Assembly (NCBI RefSeq): GCF_018138085.1
Contig: NZ_CP073105.1
Location: 496,001-560,000 of the forward strand
Reading direction: 5' to 3'
DNA length: 64,000 nt
Origin: Stutzerimonas stutzeri
Lineage (GTDB): Bacteria; Pseudomonadota; Gammaproteobacteria; Pseudomonadales; Pseudomonadaceae
Below are positions 1-12,901 of this stretch, piece after piece; position 1 is the stretch's first letter, and each line of letters begins with the position of its first letter. The notes below the pieces were generated by a model. The model worked only from the letters and a program-made list of their open reading frames with translations. It was not told the DNA's origin and did no database searches. The position numbers and the translations under genes are program-made.

Positions 1-534
1 TTCCACCCGAACGTCCTGGCCGAGCAGGATGATCTGTGCGCGAACCTTTTCCGCCTCGTTCTTCTGGCGGAATGAGCCGGCCTGCAGAAAAAACTGCGTC
101 ACTGGCGCCTTGGTCACGGTAGGGGGCGGTGGTGGCGGAACCTGACCGTTCAGCGCTGCCTCGGCGCGTGCGGCGTCGATTTTCGCGGCATCCTCGGGCG
201 TGACTGGCTCCGGTGTCGGCGTCGGCACCTCGGGCTTGGGTGGCTCAGGCGGCAAGATGACTTCGGACTCTGGCAGCAGGGTGTAGAAGTCGTACTTCGG
301 CTTGACCGCCTGGCCGTTGCTCGGAGCCGAGCGCTTCGGTTGCTCCTTGGGCTTGGCGGTTTCCTTGTCCCGCTTGATCTCCTTGCCGCCGGGCTCCAGG
401 TTCGTCAGGAACATGATGAAGCCGCCAATGACCAGCCCGCAGATCAGCCAGATCCAGCCGGGAACGGGCTTCTTGGCCGGGGCTTGGTAGCGGCTCGCGC
501 CGCGCTTCGGGGCGGGTTTCTTCCTGGCAGCCAC
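1..534 (-). CDS. SPOR-domain cell-envelope protein (FtsN-like), C-terminus cut by window edge
   Basis: The visible 178 residues start at a GTG directly abutting the argS stop codon. The N-terminus is basic (MAARKKPAPKRGASRY), followed by one membrane segment (GWIWLICGLVIGGFIMFL, about residues 26-43). A long Pro/Glu-rich linker follows, then the beginning of a SPOR domain (VTQFFLQAGSFRQKNEAEKV) that runs out of the window. SPOR domains bind denuded septal peptidoglycan, so this is probably an inner-membrane division-associated protein of FtsN type. The zero-nucleotide spacing from argS suggests cotranscription. The SPOR call is from motif recognition; the FtsN relationship is inferred from the architecture and the argS neighbour. 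Confidence 0.85.
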   Translation of the reverse strand, partial: MAARKKPAPKRGASRYQAPAKKPVPGWIWLICGLVIGGFIMFLTNLEPGGKEIKRDKETAKPKEQPKRSAPSNGQAVKPKYDFYTLLPESEVILPPEPPKPEVPTPTPEPVTPEDAAKIDAARAEAALNGQVPPPPPPTVTKAPVTQFFLQAGSFRQKNEAEKVRAQIILLGQDVRVE

Positions 535-2274
535 TTACATCCGCTCCAGCGTTTCCAGGCCAAGCAGCTCCAGGCCTTGCTGGAGGGTCTTGCCGGTCAG
601 GGCGGCGAGGCGCAGGCGGCTCTGTTTCACGGCGTCATTCTCCGCGGTAAGGATCGGGCAGTGCTCGTAGAAGCTGGAGAATAATCCGGCCAGGTCATAC
701 AGATAGCTGCACAGCAGATGCGGCACGCCTTTTTCGCCAACGCTGTTAAGCACTTCACCGAACTGTGCGAGCTTGGCTCCCAGTGCCTGTTCCTGTTCGG
801 CTTCGAGCCGGATCTCGCCAGCGAGCCCGTCCATGCCGGTGCCGAGCTTGCGGAACACGCTGGCCACCCGGGTATAGGCATAGAGCAGGTAGGGCGCGGT
901 GTTGCCTTCGAAGCTGAGCATCTGATCGAAGTTGAAGCTGTAGTCGCTGGTGCGATGCTTGGACAGGTCGGCGTATTTCACCGCGCCGATGCCGACCGCA
1001 CGCGCGATCTGCCGCAGTTCCGCTTCGTCCAGATCGGGGTTCTTGCCTTTTACCAGGCTGTAGGCGCGCTGTTCGGCCTCGTCGAGCAGGTCGACCAGTT
1101 TGACGGTGCCTCCGTCCCGCGTCTTGAACGGGCGGCCATCGGCGCCGTTCATGGTGCCGAAGCCCATGTGTTCGAGTTGCATGGCCGGGTCCACGAAACC
1201 GGCGCGGCGGGCGACTTCGAAAGCCATCTGGAAATGCAGGGCCTGACGCTGATCGACGAAGTACAGGGCGCGATCGGCCTTTAGCTGCCGGCTGCGGTAG
1301 CGCATGGAGGCCAGGTCGGTGGTCGCATACAGGTAGCCGCCGCCGGCCTTCTGGACGATCACCGGGAGCGGATTGCCCTCGGCGTTCTTGAATTCCTCGA
1401 GGAAGACACACTGGGCTCCGTTGCTTTCGCTAAGCAGTCCCTCGGCCCTGAGCGATGCGACGATGTCGCTCAGCTCGGCGTTGTAGGCGCTTTCACCCAT
1501 GACATCGTCCGGCGACAGCTTGACGTTGAGGCGGTCATAGACCTTCTGGCAGTGCGAGAGGGATATTTCGTTGAAACGCGTCCAAAGCCTCAGGCAATCG
1601 GCATCGCCGGCTTGCAGCTTCACCACCAGCTCACGGGCGCGGTCGGCGAACGCTTGCGAGTCGTCAAAGCGCTTTTTCGCGGCGCGATAGAACTGTTCGA
1701 GGTCCGATAGCTCGCTTTCTGCGGCGCTGGGGTTTTCCTCGAGGTAGGCCAGCAGCATGCCGAACTGTGTGCCCCAATCGCCGACGTGGTTCTGCCGGAT
1801 CACCTCGTCGCCGAGAAACTCCAGCACCCGCGCCACGGCATCGCCGATGATGGTCGAGCGTAGGTGGCCGACGTGCATTTCCTTCGCCAGGTTCGGCGAC
1901 GACAGGTCGACCACGACGCGCTGTGCTGGGCCCGCCTTGCTCACGCCCAGCTGTGGATCGGCGAGTGCTGCGTCCAGGCGGTCGGCCAGCGCGGCACTGT
2001 TCTGGAAGAAGTTGAGAAAGCCGGGGCCGGCGATTTCCACTTTGCTGACGCTGGCATCGGACGGCAATGCCTCGATGAGCTTCTGTGCCAGCTCGCGTGG
2101 TTTCATCCCGGCGGGTTTGGCCAGCATCATGGCGATGTTGCTGGCGAAATCCCCGTGAGTCTTGTCGCGTGTGTTCTCCACCTGAATGGTCGGGCTCAAT
2201 CCTTCGGGCAGCACGCCTTCAGCGGTAAGGCGGCTCAGGGCTTGCTGGATCAGATGGCGAATGCTGTCTTTCAT
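535..2274 (-). CDS. argS: Arginyl-tRNA synthetase
   Basis: Class I aminoacyl-tRNA synthetase that charges tRNA-Arg in the cytoplasm; 579 residues, the usual length in Pseudomonas. The HIGH-type signature is [12 protein letters not shown], preceded by the conserved [13 protein letters not shown] context. The C-terminal DALR anticodon-binding domain ends in LGLETLERM. The frame is open to an earlier possible start at 2346, but the family start [13 protein letters not shown] at 2274 is preferred. It lies between priA upstream and the SPOR-domain gene downstream on the same strand. Confidence 0.97.
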   Translation of the reverse strand: MKDSIRHLIQQALSRLTAEGVLPEGLSPTIQVENTRDKTHGDFASNIAMMLAKPAGMKPRELAQKLIEALPSDASVSKVEIAGPGFLNFFQNSAALADRLDAALADPQLGVSKAGPAQRVVVDLSSPNLAKEMHVGHLRSTIIGDAVARVLEFLGDEVIRQNHVGDWGTQFGMLLAYLEENPSAAESELSDLEQFYRAAKKRFDDSQAFADRARELVVKLQAGDADCLRLWTRFNEISLSHCQKVYDRLNVKLSPDDVMGESAYNAELSDIVASLRAEGLLSESNGAQCVFLEEFKNAEGNPLPVIVQKAGGGYLYATTDLASMRYRSRQLKADRALYFVDQRQALHFQMAFEVARRAGFVDPAMQLEHMGFGTMNGADGRPFKTRDGGTVKLVDLLDEAEQRAYSLVKGKNPDLDEAELRQIARAVGIGAVKYADLSKHRTSDYSFNFDQMLSFEGNTAPYLLYAYTRVASVFRKLGTGMDGLAGEIRLEAEQEQALGAKLAQFGEVLNSVGEKGVPHLLCSYLYDLAGLFSSFYEHCPILTAENDAVKQSRLRLAALTGKTLQQGLELLGLETLERM

Positions 2275-2389
2275 CGTTTGCTCGGTCGGCCCGAAGGCTT
2301 TGGTCGAAAACTGGGCATTATCGGTGCCCGGAGGGCGAACCTTCAAGGCTTAAGGCGTTGAGTTGCAGGTTGTGCCGGGTTTCGTTGGC

Positions 2390-4612
<2,223 letters not shown>

Positions 4613-4838
4613 ACGAAAGTCCTTGGCGAGGAGCGCCGATCTTAAACGATCCGGCGCTGCAGCAGGCTGGGTCATGTGCAGATCGGGTTCCGGAAGCAGC
4701 ATCGCTAGCGGGCTGGCACACACCGCGCCGGTGATCGGCTGCCCTTGCATCGCTACCCTGCTCTGGTATCATTCGCGCCCTTCCGTGCGGTACTCGACAT
4801 AGGGTCGGGTGGCGGCACACATCCTAGAGGATACTTCC

Positions 4839-5051
4839 ATGAAAGCCGATATCCATCCTAACTACGTTGAAATCGAAGCCACTTGCAGCTGCGGCAACGT
4901 CATCCAGACTCGCTCCACGCTGGGCAAGAACCTGAGCATCGACGTTTGCTCCGAGTGCCATCCGTTCTACACCGGCAAGCAGAAAGTGCTGGATACCGGC
5001 GGCCGTATCGACCGCTTCAAGCAGCGCTTCGGTGTGTTCGGCGCCAAGTAA
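4839..5051 (+). CDS. rpmE: 50S ribosomal protein L31, zinc-binding (C+) form
   Basis: 70-residue protein beginning [19 protein letters not shown]. Four cysteines (CSC near residues 16-18 and CSEC near 37-40) mark the zinc-binding C+ paralogue. GAGG is visible 8 nt before the ATG. It is divergent from priA, the usual Pseudomonas arrangement, so the interval 4613-4838 must hold promoters for both. C+ L31 can be swapped for a zinc-free paralogue in zinc starvation; no such paralogue is in this window. Confidence 0.97.
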   Translation: MKADIHPNYVEIEATCSCGNVIQTRSTLGKNLSIDVCSECHPFYTGKQKVLDTGGRIDRFKQRFGVFGAK

Positions 5052-5074
5052 GCGGTTGCCGCGGCGGAAGTCCC

Positions 5075-5866
5075 ATGAGGTTTCCGTGCAGATTGAAAAA
5101 GGCGTCCCTGGTGGGCGCCTTTTTCGTTTCTATTTTCCTCACTTTCCAGGCCCAGGCGCTTTGCCCTGCCGATGGGCCGCTCTCGAGAGAGAAAGTCGCC
5201 AAGGTCATCGATGGCGACACGCTGCGTCTGGCCGACGGGCGGAGCGTCCGGCTGATCGGCCTGAACGCGCCGGAAATGGGGCGTAAGGGTGCTGTCGCCG
5301 AGCCTTTCGCGCAAGCCGCCAGACGTCGCCTGCAAGCATTGGTGGGCGCCAGTGGTGGTTACGTAAGGCTGCAGCTCGGACGTCAAGCCAAGGATCATTA
5401 CGGTCGGCTGCTGGCCCATGCGTATGATGAGCAGGGCGACAACCTCGAGGCGCGCCTGCTTACCGAAGGGTTGGGCTTCTTCGTCGCCATCGCGCCCAAT
5501 ACCGACCTAGCTGAATGCCAGCTTGCGGCAGAGCAGCAGGCGCGAAGGGCTAGCCGGGCGCTATGGCGCCGGTCGCCGGTAATCCAGGCCAGTGAGTTGC
5601 GCGGCGGTGGATTCGCCCTGATCAGCGCCCGTGTCGAACGTGTGCAAGCCAATCGCGGTGGGATCTGGCTGGAGCTTGCCGACTCGGTAGTCCTCCACGT
5701 TCCCTATTCGTCCGCCGAGGCATTCGCCGGAGTGTTGGAAGGCCTGCCGGGCAGGCGGATTGAGGTCAGAGGGTGGGTGATCGACCGCAAGGGGCGTGCG
5801 GTTTCGGGGCAAGCGCGCTGGATGCTGAAGCTGACTCACCCGTCGATGCTGGTTGTCCAGCCCTGA
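5075..5866 (+). CDS. Secreted thermonuclease (SNase)-like nuclease
   Basis: 263-residue protein with a signal peptide or membrane anchor (basic start MRFPCRLKK, hydrophobic LVGAFFVSIFLTF, AQA-L cleavage region). An SNase fold follows: VAKVIDGDTLRLADG, then RLIGLNAPE, which supplies the conserved Arg and Glu, and YGRLLAHAY, which supplies the second Arg. These match the catalytic triad of staphylococcal nuclease, so activity is plausible. The C-terminal 90 residues (from about ALISARVERVQANRGGIWLEL) look like a small beta domain. Likely a periplasmic or secreted nuclease. It starts 23 nt after rpmE. Confidence 0.88.
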   Translation: MRFPCRLKKASLVGAFFVSIFLTFQAQALCPADGPLSREKVAKVIDGDTLRLADGRSVRLIGLNAPEMGRKGAVAEPFAQAARRRLQALVGASGGYVRLQLGRQAKDHYGRLLAHAYDEQGDNLEARLLTEGLGFFVAIAPNTDLAECQLAAEQQARRASRALWRRSPVIQASELRGGGFALISARVERVQANRGGIWLELADSVVLHVPYSSAEAFAGVLEGLPGRRIEVRGWVIDRKGRAVSGQARWMLKLTHPSMLVVQP

Positions 5867-6030
5867 CAGAGTTCGACGTGGAGGGAGGACGGCTTAGAGG
5901 TCGCCTGTACGCTGAAAGTCGTAAACGCAGCACTTGACAGTCGGCTTTTCCCGTTCGCTTGTGACGACGATCGGTCTTGGCGTATGCTCGGCCCCCTGTC
6001 TGTCCCAGTAAAAAATAAGCGGAATGCCCC

Positions 6031-7299
6031 ATGACTGACCTGAAAACTGCCGCTCTCGACTACCATTCCCAGCCTCGCCCGGGAAAGCTGAGCGTCGAGC
6101 TGACCAAGCCCACTTCTACCGCTCGCGATCTGTCGCTGGCGTACAGCCCTGGCGTAGCGGAGCCCGTACGTGAAATCGCTCGCGACCCGGAGCTGGCTTA
6201 CCGGTACACCGGTAAAGGCAATCTGGTCGCGGTGATTTCCGATGGCACGGCCATCCTTGGCCTGGGCGACCTGGGGCCGCTGGCTTCCAAGCCGGTCATG
6301 GAAGGCAAGGGTGTGCTATTCAAGCGTTTCGCCGGTGTCGACGTTTTCGATATCGAAGTCGATGCGGAAAGCCCTCAGGCCTTCATCGATACGGTGAAGC
6401 GGATCTCCATCACCTTCGGTGGCATCAATCTGGAAGACATCAAGGCGCCCGAGTGCTTCGACATCGAGCGGGCGTTGATCGAACAGTGCGATATTCCGGT
6501 TTTCCACGATGACCAGCATGGCACCGCTATCGTCACCGCCGCAGGCATGCTCAACGCGCTGGAGATTGCCGGCAAGACACTGGAACAGGCCAAGATCGTT
6601 TGCCTGGGCGCGGGTGCTGCAGCGACCTCGTGCATGAAGCTGTTGGTCAGCATGGGCGCGAAAATCGAGAACATCTTCATGATCGATCGCAAGGGCGTCA
6701 TCCACGCCGGTCGTGACGATCTGAATCAATACAAGGCGGTGTTCGCGCACGAAACCGACCGTCGCACGTTGGACGATGCGCTCGAAGGCGCTGATGTCTT
6801 TGTCGGCCTGTCCGGCGCGAATCTGCTGAGTGCCGAAGGCCTCAAGCGCATGGCGCCCAACCCGGTGGTCTTCGCCTGCTCGAACCCCGATCCTGAAATC
6901 AGCCCTGAGCTGGCTCACGCGACCCGCTCCGACGTGATCATGGCGACCGGCCGTTCGGACTACCCGAATCAGGTCAACAACGTGCTGGGCTTCCCGTTCA
7001 TCTTCCGCGGCGCGCTGGATGTTCGTGCCACGCGTATCAACGAGGAAATGAAGATCGCAGCCGCATTGGCCCTGCGTGATCTGGCCAAGCTGCCGGTGCC
7101 GGCTGAAGTCGCCGCGGCCTACGGCATCGATCAACTGCAGTTCGGACGTGAGTACATCATCCCGAAGCCGATGGATCCGCGCTTGATTACGCTTGTTTCC
7201 GACGCGGTCGCCAAGGCCGCCATCGAAAGCGGCGTGGCGACCTTGCCGTACCCGTCGAATTATCCGCTCAAGTCTGTAAACGACGTATTTGGCGGCTGA
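6031..7299 (+). CDS. maeB: Malic enzyme, short form without phosphotransacetylase domain
   Basis: 422-residue oxidative-decarboxylating malate dehydrogenase (malate to pyruvate, probably NADP-linked). Signatures: [31 protein letters not shown] and the Rossmann glycine motif [16 protein letters not shown]. coli MaeB is about 760 residues with a C-terminal Pta-like domain; this protein stops after the malic domain, as I recall for the Pseudomonas enzyme. It is flanked by a clear terminator. Confidence 0.93.
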   Translation: MTDLKTAALDYHSQPRPGKLSVELTKPTSTARDLSLAYSPGVAEPVREIARDPELAYRYTGKGNLVAVISDGTAILGLGDLGPLASKPVMEGKGVLFKRFAGVDVFDIEVDAESPQAFIDTVKRISITFGGINLEDIKAPECFDIERALIEQCDIPVFHDDQHGTAIVTAAGMLNALEIAGKTLEQAKIVCLGAGAAATSCMKLLVSMGAKIENIFMIDRKGVIHAGRDDLNQYKAVFAHETDRRTLDDALEGADVFVGLSGANLLSAEGLKRMAPNPVVFACSNPDPEISPELAHATRSDVIMATGRSDYPNQVNNVLGFPFIFRGALDVRATRINEEMKIAAALALRDLAKLPVPAEVAAAYGIDQLQFGREYIIPKPMDPRLITLVSDAVAKAAIESGVATLPYPSNYPLKSVNDVFGG

Positions 7300-7342
7300 T
7301 CGCTCGCTCGTGCCCGGCTCTGGTCGGGTTTGCGAAAACACG

Positions 7343-7370
7343 AAAACCCCGGCTTATGCCGGGGTTTTTG
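7343..7370 (+). terminator. Rho-independent terminator after maeB
   Basis: Inverted repeat AACCCCGGC-TTAT-GCCGGGGTT followed by a T run. The A run on the other side lets it also serve ponA, whose 3' end converges on it. Confidence 0.9.
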
Positions 7371-7450
7371 TTTGTTTGGCCGTCGATGAGCATCCGGGCC
7401 ATTGTTGCTCAGCCGGAGCCCCGCCGCGGCGCGGCGGGTGCTCGATTGGC

Positions 7451-9886
7451 TTAGAACAGGTCGATCGGGGCCGCCTCGGACGCCGGTAGCGGGGTGTCGG
7501 GCAGAGCCGAGCCGGGCAGCATGTCGTCGCCCATGCTGGGTGGCGAATCCTCGCTTCGGAAGACTTCGAAGTACGCGTCTGGCGTGCCTGGGGCTGCCGC
7601 GCGACCGCTCTTCGGATCGATACGCAGCGTTAGGATGCCTTCCGGTTCGGCGGGGGCATGTTCAGGCATGCCGTTCAGCACCGTGCCCATGTATTTCATC
7701 CATATCGGCAAAGCGACGGTTCCGCCGTATTCCCGGCGGCCGAGGCTTTGTGGCTGATCGAAGCCGGTCCAGACGGTGGTGACGATGTCGGCGTTGTAGC
7801 CGGAAAACCAGCTGTCCTTGGACTCGTTCGTGGTGCCGGTCTTTCCGGCGAGGTCACCACGTCCCAGCGCCAGTGCTCGCCTGCCGGTGCCGCGCTTGAT
7901 GACGTCCTGCAACATGCTGGTCATGATGTAAGCGGTGCGCTCATCGATGATCTGTTCGGCCTGTACCGGCTCCTGGTGGGTGGGTTCGGAGCCTGACAGC
8001 AAGGTGTCCTCCTGGGCATAGGAGGTTGCCGTTGTTGCGGTTTCGGCTAGTTCTGGCGAGTGCTGCGGGACTCGCGCCGGATTGGCTTCGAATATCACCT
8101 TGCCGTCCCGGTCTTCGACTCGCGTGATCAGGTAGGGCTCGATCTTGTAGCCGCCGTTGGCAAACGCGGTCCAGCCGGTGGCGATCTCCATTGGCGTCAG
8201 GGTTGCCGTGCCGAGTGCCAATGACAGATTCGCCGGAAGGTCCTCGGGCTTGAAGCCGAAGCGCTTGATGTAATCGATCGTATAAGGGATGCCGAGCGTG
8301 CGCAGCAGCCGGATCGAGACCAGGTTGCGCGATTTATAAAGAGCCTCGCGCAGGCGGATCGGGCCCAGGAATGTGTTGTTGTCGTTCTTGGGCCGCCATA
8401 CCCGATCCAGGCCTTCCTCAACGAAGACGATGGGCGAGTCGTTGACCAGTGTCGCTGGGGTGAACCCTGCATCCAGCGCTGCGCTATAAACGAAGGGCTT
8501 GAAGCTCGACCCGGGTTGGCGCTTGGCCTGGATGGCACGATTGTAGTTGCTCTGGCCGAAGGAAAAACCGCCGGTCAGCGCTTCGATGGATCCATCAAGC
8601 GGGTCGAGGGACACCAGGGCCCCTTGGGCTTCGGGCACCTGGCTGAACATCGCCTGCTCTTCGGCCATGCGGACACGAATGACATCGCCGGGCTTGACCA
8701 CCTCGGATGGGGATTTGGGTTGCGGTCCCAGGCTATTGGTGTTGATGAACGGGCGAGCCCACTTCATGCTTTCCCAGCTGACGATGTGTTCGCTGCCGTC
8801 GCGAAGCAGCACCTTGATCGAATCCTTCGACACTGAGCTTACAACCGCCGGTAATAGGCCGGATTGACTGCGATAGGTACCGAGCGCCTTCAGCCAGGCT
8901 GCCGGATCGCTGCCTGGCAGATGGGCTTCAGGGCCCCGGTAGCCGTGGCGCTGGTCGTACTCGATCAACCCGTCACGCAGGGCCTGGTTGGCAGCCATCT
9001 GGCGATCGCTACTGATGGTGGTATGGACGCGGAATCCGTCCGTGTAGGCTGCGCTGCCGAAACGCCCGACCATCTCTGCGCGAGCCATCTCTGCTATATA
9101 AGGTGCGTCGAGTTCGGGCGAGGCGCCGTGATAGGAGGCGTCGACCTCCTCGGCCAATGCTTGCTGGTAACGAGCCTCGTCGATCTTTCCGAGCCGGTAC
9201 ATGCGTCCCAGGATCCAGTTGCGTCGTTCCTTGGCGCGTGCCGGGTTTGCCAGCGGATTGAATGCCGATGGAGCCTTGGGCAGGCCGGCGATCATGGCCA
9301 TCTGTGCCAGGCTCAGTTCGCCGATGGGCTTTCCGTAATAGACCTGCGCAGCTGCCTCGATCCCGTAGGCCCGGTTGCCCAGGTAGATCTTGTTGACGTA
9401 GAGCTCGAGAATCTCGTCCTTGCTCAGTTCTCTTTCGATCTGGAGGGCAAGCAGGATCTCGTTGATCTTGCGAGAGAAGCTTCGTTCGCTGGTGAGAAAG
9501 TAGTTCTTCGCGACCTGCATGGTGATGGTGCTGCCGCCGGTCTGAATATGGCCGGTCTTCAATAATTGCGTGGCAGCGCGCATCAGGCTGGAAACATCGA
9601 CGCCATAATGATTGGCGAAGTTATCGTCTTCGGCCGATAACAGGGCTGCGATGAAATCCTTGGGTATCTGTTCGAAGCTGATCGGGGAGCGGCGCATCTC
9701 TCCATATTCGGCAATCAGCTTGTCATCGTCGCTATAGACGCGCAGCGGAATCTGGAGCTGTATGCTGCGTAGCGAGTCGACCGACGGCAGGTTCGGGCTG
9801 AGGTAGAGAAACGCGCCACTGAGACTGAGTAGTAGTCCGCAGAAAATAGCCAGGCATGACCATAGAAAAAACTTCAGAAAACGCAT
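7451..9886 (-). CDS. ponA: Penicillin-binding protein 1A (bifunctional glycosyltransferase/transpeptidase)
   Basis: 811-residue class A PBP that polymerises and cross-links peptidoglycan at the inner membrane. Residues 1-30 form the membrane anchor (MRFLKFFLWSCLAIFCGLLL). The GT51 domain has catalytic Glu in SAEDDNFANHYG (about residue 86) and GGSTITMQVAKNYFL. The transpeptidase SxxK motif is GSSFKPF (about residues 459-465) and the KTG motif is LAGKTGTTNES. The frame is open to 9958, but MRFLKFF at 9886 fits the family. It is divergent from pilM, the standard Pseudomonas arrangement. Confidence 0.96.
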   Translation of the reverse strand: MRFLKFFLWSCLAIFCGLLLSLSGAFLYLSPNLPSVDSLRSIQLQIPLRVYSDDDKLIAEYGEMRRSPISFEQIPKDFIAALLSAEDDNFANHYGVDVSSLMRAATQLLKTGHIQTGGSTITMQVAKNYFLTSERSFSRKINEILLALQIERELSKDEILELYVNKIYLGNRAYGIEAAAQVYYGKPIGELSLAQMAMIAGLPKAPSAFNPLANPARAKERRNWILGRMYRLGKIDEARYQQALAEEVDASYHGASPELDAPYIAEMARAEMVGRFGSAAYTDGFRVHTTISSDRQMAANQALRDGLIEYDQRHGYRGPEAHLPGSDPAAWLKALGTYRSQSGLLPAVVSSVSKDSIKVLLRDGSEHIVSWESMKWARPFINTNSLGPQPKSPSEVVKPGDVIRVRMAEEQAMFSQVPEAQGALVSLDPLDGSIEALTGGFSFGQSNYNRAIQAKRQPGSSFKPFVYSAALDAGFTPATLVNDSPIVFVEEGLDRVWRPKNDNNTFLGPIRLREALYKSRNLVSIRLLRTLGIPYTIDYIKRFGFKPEDLPANLSLALGTATLTPMEIATGWTAFANGGYKIEPYLITRVEDRDGKVIFEANPARVPQHSPELAETATTATSYAQEDTLLSGSEPTHQEPVQAEQIIDERTAYIMTSMLQDVIKRGTGRRALALGRGDLAGKTGTTNESKDSWFSGYNADIVTTVWTGFDQPQSLGRREYGGTVALPIWMKYMGTVLNGMPEHAPAEPEGILTLRIDPKSGRAAAPGTPDAYFEVFRSEDSPPSMGDDMLPGSALPDTPLPASEAAPIDLF

Positions 9887-9989
9887 CAGGGGTCGTTGAA
9901 TCCAGGGTGAGAAATGAGGTGAATGCCGCAGACGATGCTGAAAGGAAAAACCGTTCACATTATAAGCGGTTTTTTTACCAGGGAGCCAT

Positions 9990-10018
9990 TTGCGCTTCTG
10001 TCAAGGCTGTTATCTAAT
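9990..10018 (+). promoter_or_regulatory. Possible sigma-70 promoter for pilMNOPQ
   Basis: TTGCGC, a 17-nt spacer and TCTAAT lie about 50 nt upstream of pilM in the ponA-pilM divergent region. Both boxes are only partial matches to consensus. Confidence 0.3.
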
Positions 10019-10054
10019 GCGGACAAACATAATTAATCCGTAAGTAGCGGATAA

Positions 10055-11133
<1,079 letters not shown>

Positions 11134-11134
<1 letters not shown>

Positions 11135-11706
11135 TGGCCCGGATCAACCTTTTACCCTGGCGCGAACAGCTCCGGGAAGAGCGTAAGCAGCGCTTCCTGG
11201 TCTCGCTCGCGGGCGTGGCCGTCGTCGCAGTGGGCCTGTTATTTCTTGCCGACCAGTACTTCACCCACGCCATCGAACAGCAGAACGCCCGGAACGAGTT
11301 CATCCGCAAAGAGATCGCGGTGTTGGACGCTCGCATCGTCGAAATCAAGGAGCTGCGCGAGCGGCGCCAACAGTTGCTCGAGCGGATGAAGATCATCCAG
11401 GACCTGCAGGGTAATCGGCCGATCATCGCGAGGGTGTTCGATCAGCTGGTTCGTACGCTTCCGGACGGCGTGTATTTCACCGGGCTGAAGATGACTGGCA
11501 AGAACATCGCCATAGTGGGTGCTGCTGAATCCAACAACCGGGTCTCTAACCTGATGCGCAACTTGGATGGTTCTGAATGGCTGGAAGCGCCCAACCTGAA
11601 CGAGGTGAAGGCCGTGACAGCGGGGGCGGTCGATCAGGAAAACGTGTTCCAGCTGACGGTGCAGCAAACGCAGCCGGGCAGCGTGACCGAAGGAGGTAAG
11701 CCATGA
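11134..11706 (+). CDS. pilN: Type IV pilus assembly protein PilN
   Basis: 190-residue bitopic inner-membrane protein. The cytoplasmic N-terminus MARINLLPWREQLREERK contains the INLLPWRE motif that docks on PilM. One membrane helix (about residues 23-43) is followed by a coiled-coil and a periplasmic ferredoxin-like domain. Start and stop codons overlap those of pilM and pilO. Confidence 0.96.
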
Positions 11707-12326
11707 GTCTGGCGAACTCTCTGGAGAGTCTACGCAGTGTCGACCTGAGCGACCTGGATATGAACAACCTGGGCTCATGGCCGGTTGTTGTAAAAGTGAT
11801 CGCTGCACTGTTGCTGATGGTGCTTATGCTGGGAGGGGGTTACTACTTCTACCTCAGTGATTTGCAAGACAGCCTGGACCAGCAGAAGGCGCAGGAGGAA
11901 ACCCTGAAGCAGCAGTTTTCCTCGAAGGCTTTCCAGGCGGCCAATCTGGAGGCTTATAAGGAGCAGATGGTCGAAATGGAGGCGTCGTTCGGTGCGCTGC
12001 TGCGTCAGCTGCCCAGCGATACCGAGGTGCCCGGTTTGCTTGAAGACATCACCCGGACCGGTTTGGGAAGCGGGCTCGAGTTCGAAGAGATCAAGCTGCA
12101 GCCCGAAGTCACCCAGCAGTTCTATATCGAGTTGCCGATTCAGATCAAAGTGGTCGGTGGCTATCACGATCTGGCGACCTTCGTAAGCGGCGTATCGAGC
12201 CTGCCTCGAATCGTCACCCTGCATGATTTCGAGATAAAGCCGGAAAGCGCCGGGTCGTCTTCCAAGCTGCGTATGAGCATTCTGGCCAAGACCTATCGCT
12301 ATAACGACAAGGGGCTGCAGAAATGA
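11703..12326 (+). CDS. pilO: Type IV pilus assembly protein PilO
   Basis: 207-residue inner-membrane protein that heterodimerises with PilN in the periplasm. It shows a short cytoplasmic N-terminus, one membrane segment (about residues 26-46, VVVKVIAALLLMVLMLGGGYYFYL), a coiled-coil, then the domain with LPSDTEVPGLLEDITRTGLG. Overlaps pilN and pilP by ATGA-type junctions. Confidence 0.96.
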   Translation: MSLANSLESLRSVDLSDLDMNNLGSWPVVVKVIAALLLMVLMLGGGYYFYLSDLQDSLDQQKAQEETLKQQFSSKAFQAANLEAYKEQMVEMEASFGALLRQLPSDTEVPGLLEDITRTGLGSGLEFEEIKLQPEVTQQFYIELPIQIKVVGGYHDLATFVSGVSSLPRIVTLHDFEIKPESAGSSSKLRMSILAKTYRYNDKGLQK

Positions 12327-12850
12327 ATGGAGCCAAACTTGTTGCGTTAGGCCTTGGGTTGGCGCTGCTCGCTGGGTGTGATGGCAGTGGCGACTTCGAC
12401 GATCTGCGGGCGTATATGGCCGAGGTGCGCGCCAGGCCCAAGGGCTCTATCGAGCCGCTGCCTTCGTTCTTGCCCTATGAAGCGTTCACCTACAGTGCCT
12501 CGTCGCTGCGCCATCCGTTCCAGCCGCCGGTCAAGCTCGACCTAGCCCAGCGGCAGAAGGGGTCGAAGGATGTCCGGCCTGACGAGACACGCATCAAGCA
12601 GTTCCTCGAGCAGTTCAATATCGAAAACTTCGTCATGGTTGGCACGCTGACCAACGAGGCGGGCAAGTACGCTTTGATCAAAGGCGGCGACGGGGTTCAC
12701 CGAGTCAAGATCGGTGACTATCTGGGGCGCAATCACGGCCGCATCGTTGATATCGGCGAGGCTGAGGTGGATGTGCTTGAAATCGTTCCTGACGGAGAGG
12801 GTGGGTGGCTTGAGCGCCCGCGCAGCCTGACCTTGAAAGAGCGGTCCTGA
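12323..12850 (+). CDS. pilP: Type IV pilus lipoprotein PilP
   Basis: 175-residue lipoprotein with a signal peptide ending in the lipobox LLAGC (Cys at about residue 19). The beta-sandwich C-terminal domain is recognisable from HRVKIGDYLGRNHGRIVDI. It connects the PilNO complex to the secretin PilQ. Translationally coupled to pilO. Confidence 0.95.
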   Translation: MNGAKLVALGLGLALLAGCDGSGDFDDLRAYMAEVRARPKGSIEPLPSFLPYEAFTYSASSLRHPFQPPVKLDLAQRQKGSKDVRPDETRIKQFLEQFNIENFVMVGTLTNEAGKYALIKGGDGVHRVKIGDYLGRNHGRIVDIGEAEVDVLEIVPDGEGGWLERPRSLTLKERS

Positions 12851-12901
12851 GTCATGGCAAAAATGGAAAACCTATACCGGTCTGCACAACGGAAGCCTTT
12901 T

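Noticed and set aside
6316..7341. 341-codon minus-strand frame opposite maeB
   Set aside because: High-GC antisense shadow; no ribosome binding site or recognisable domain, while maeB is unambiguous.
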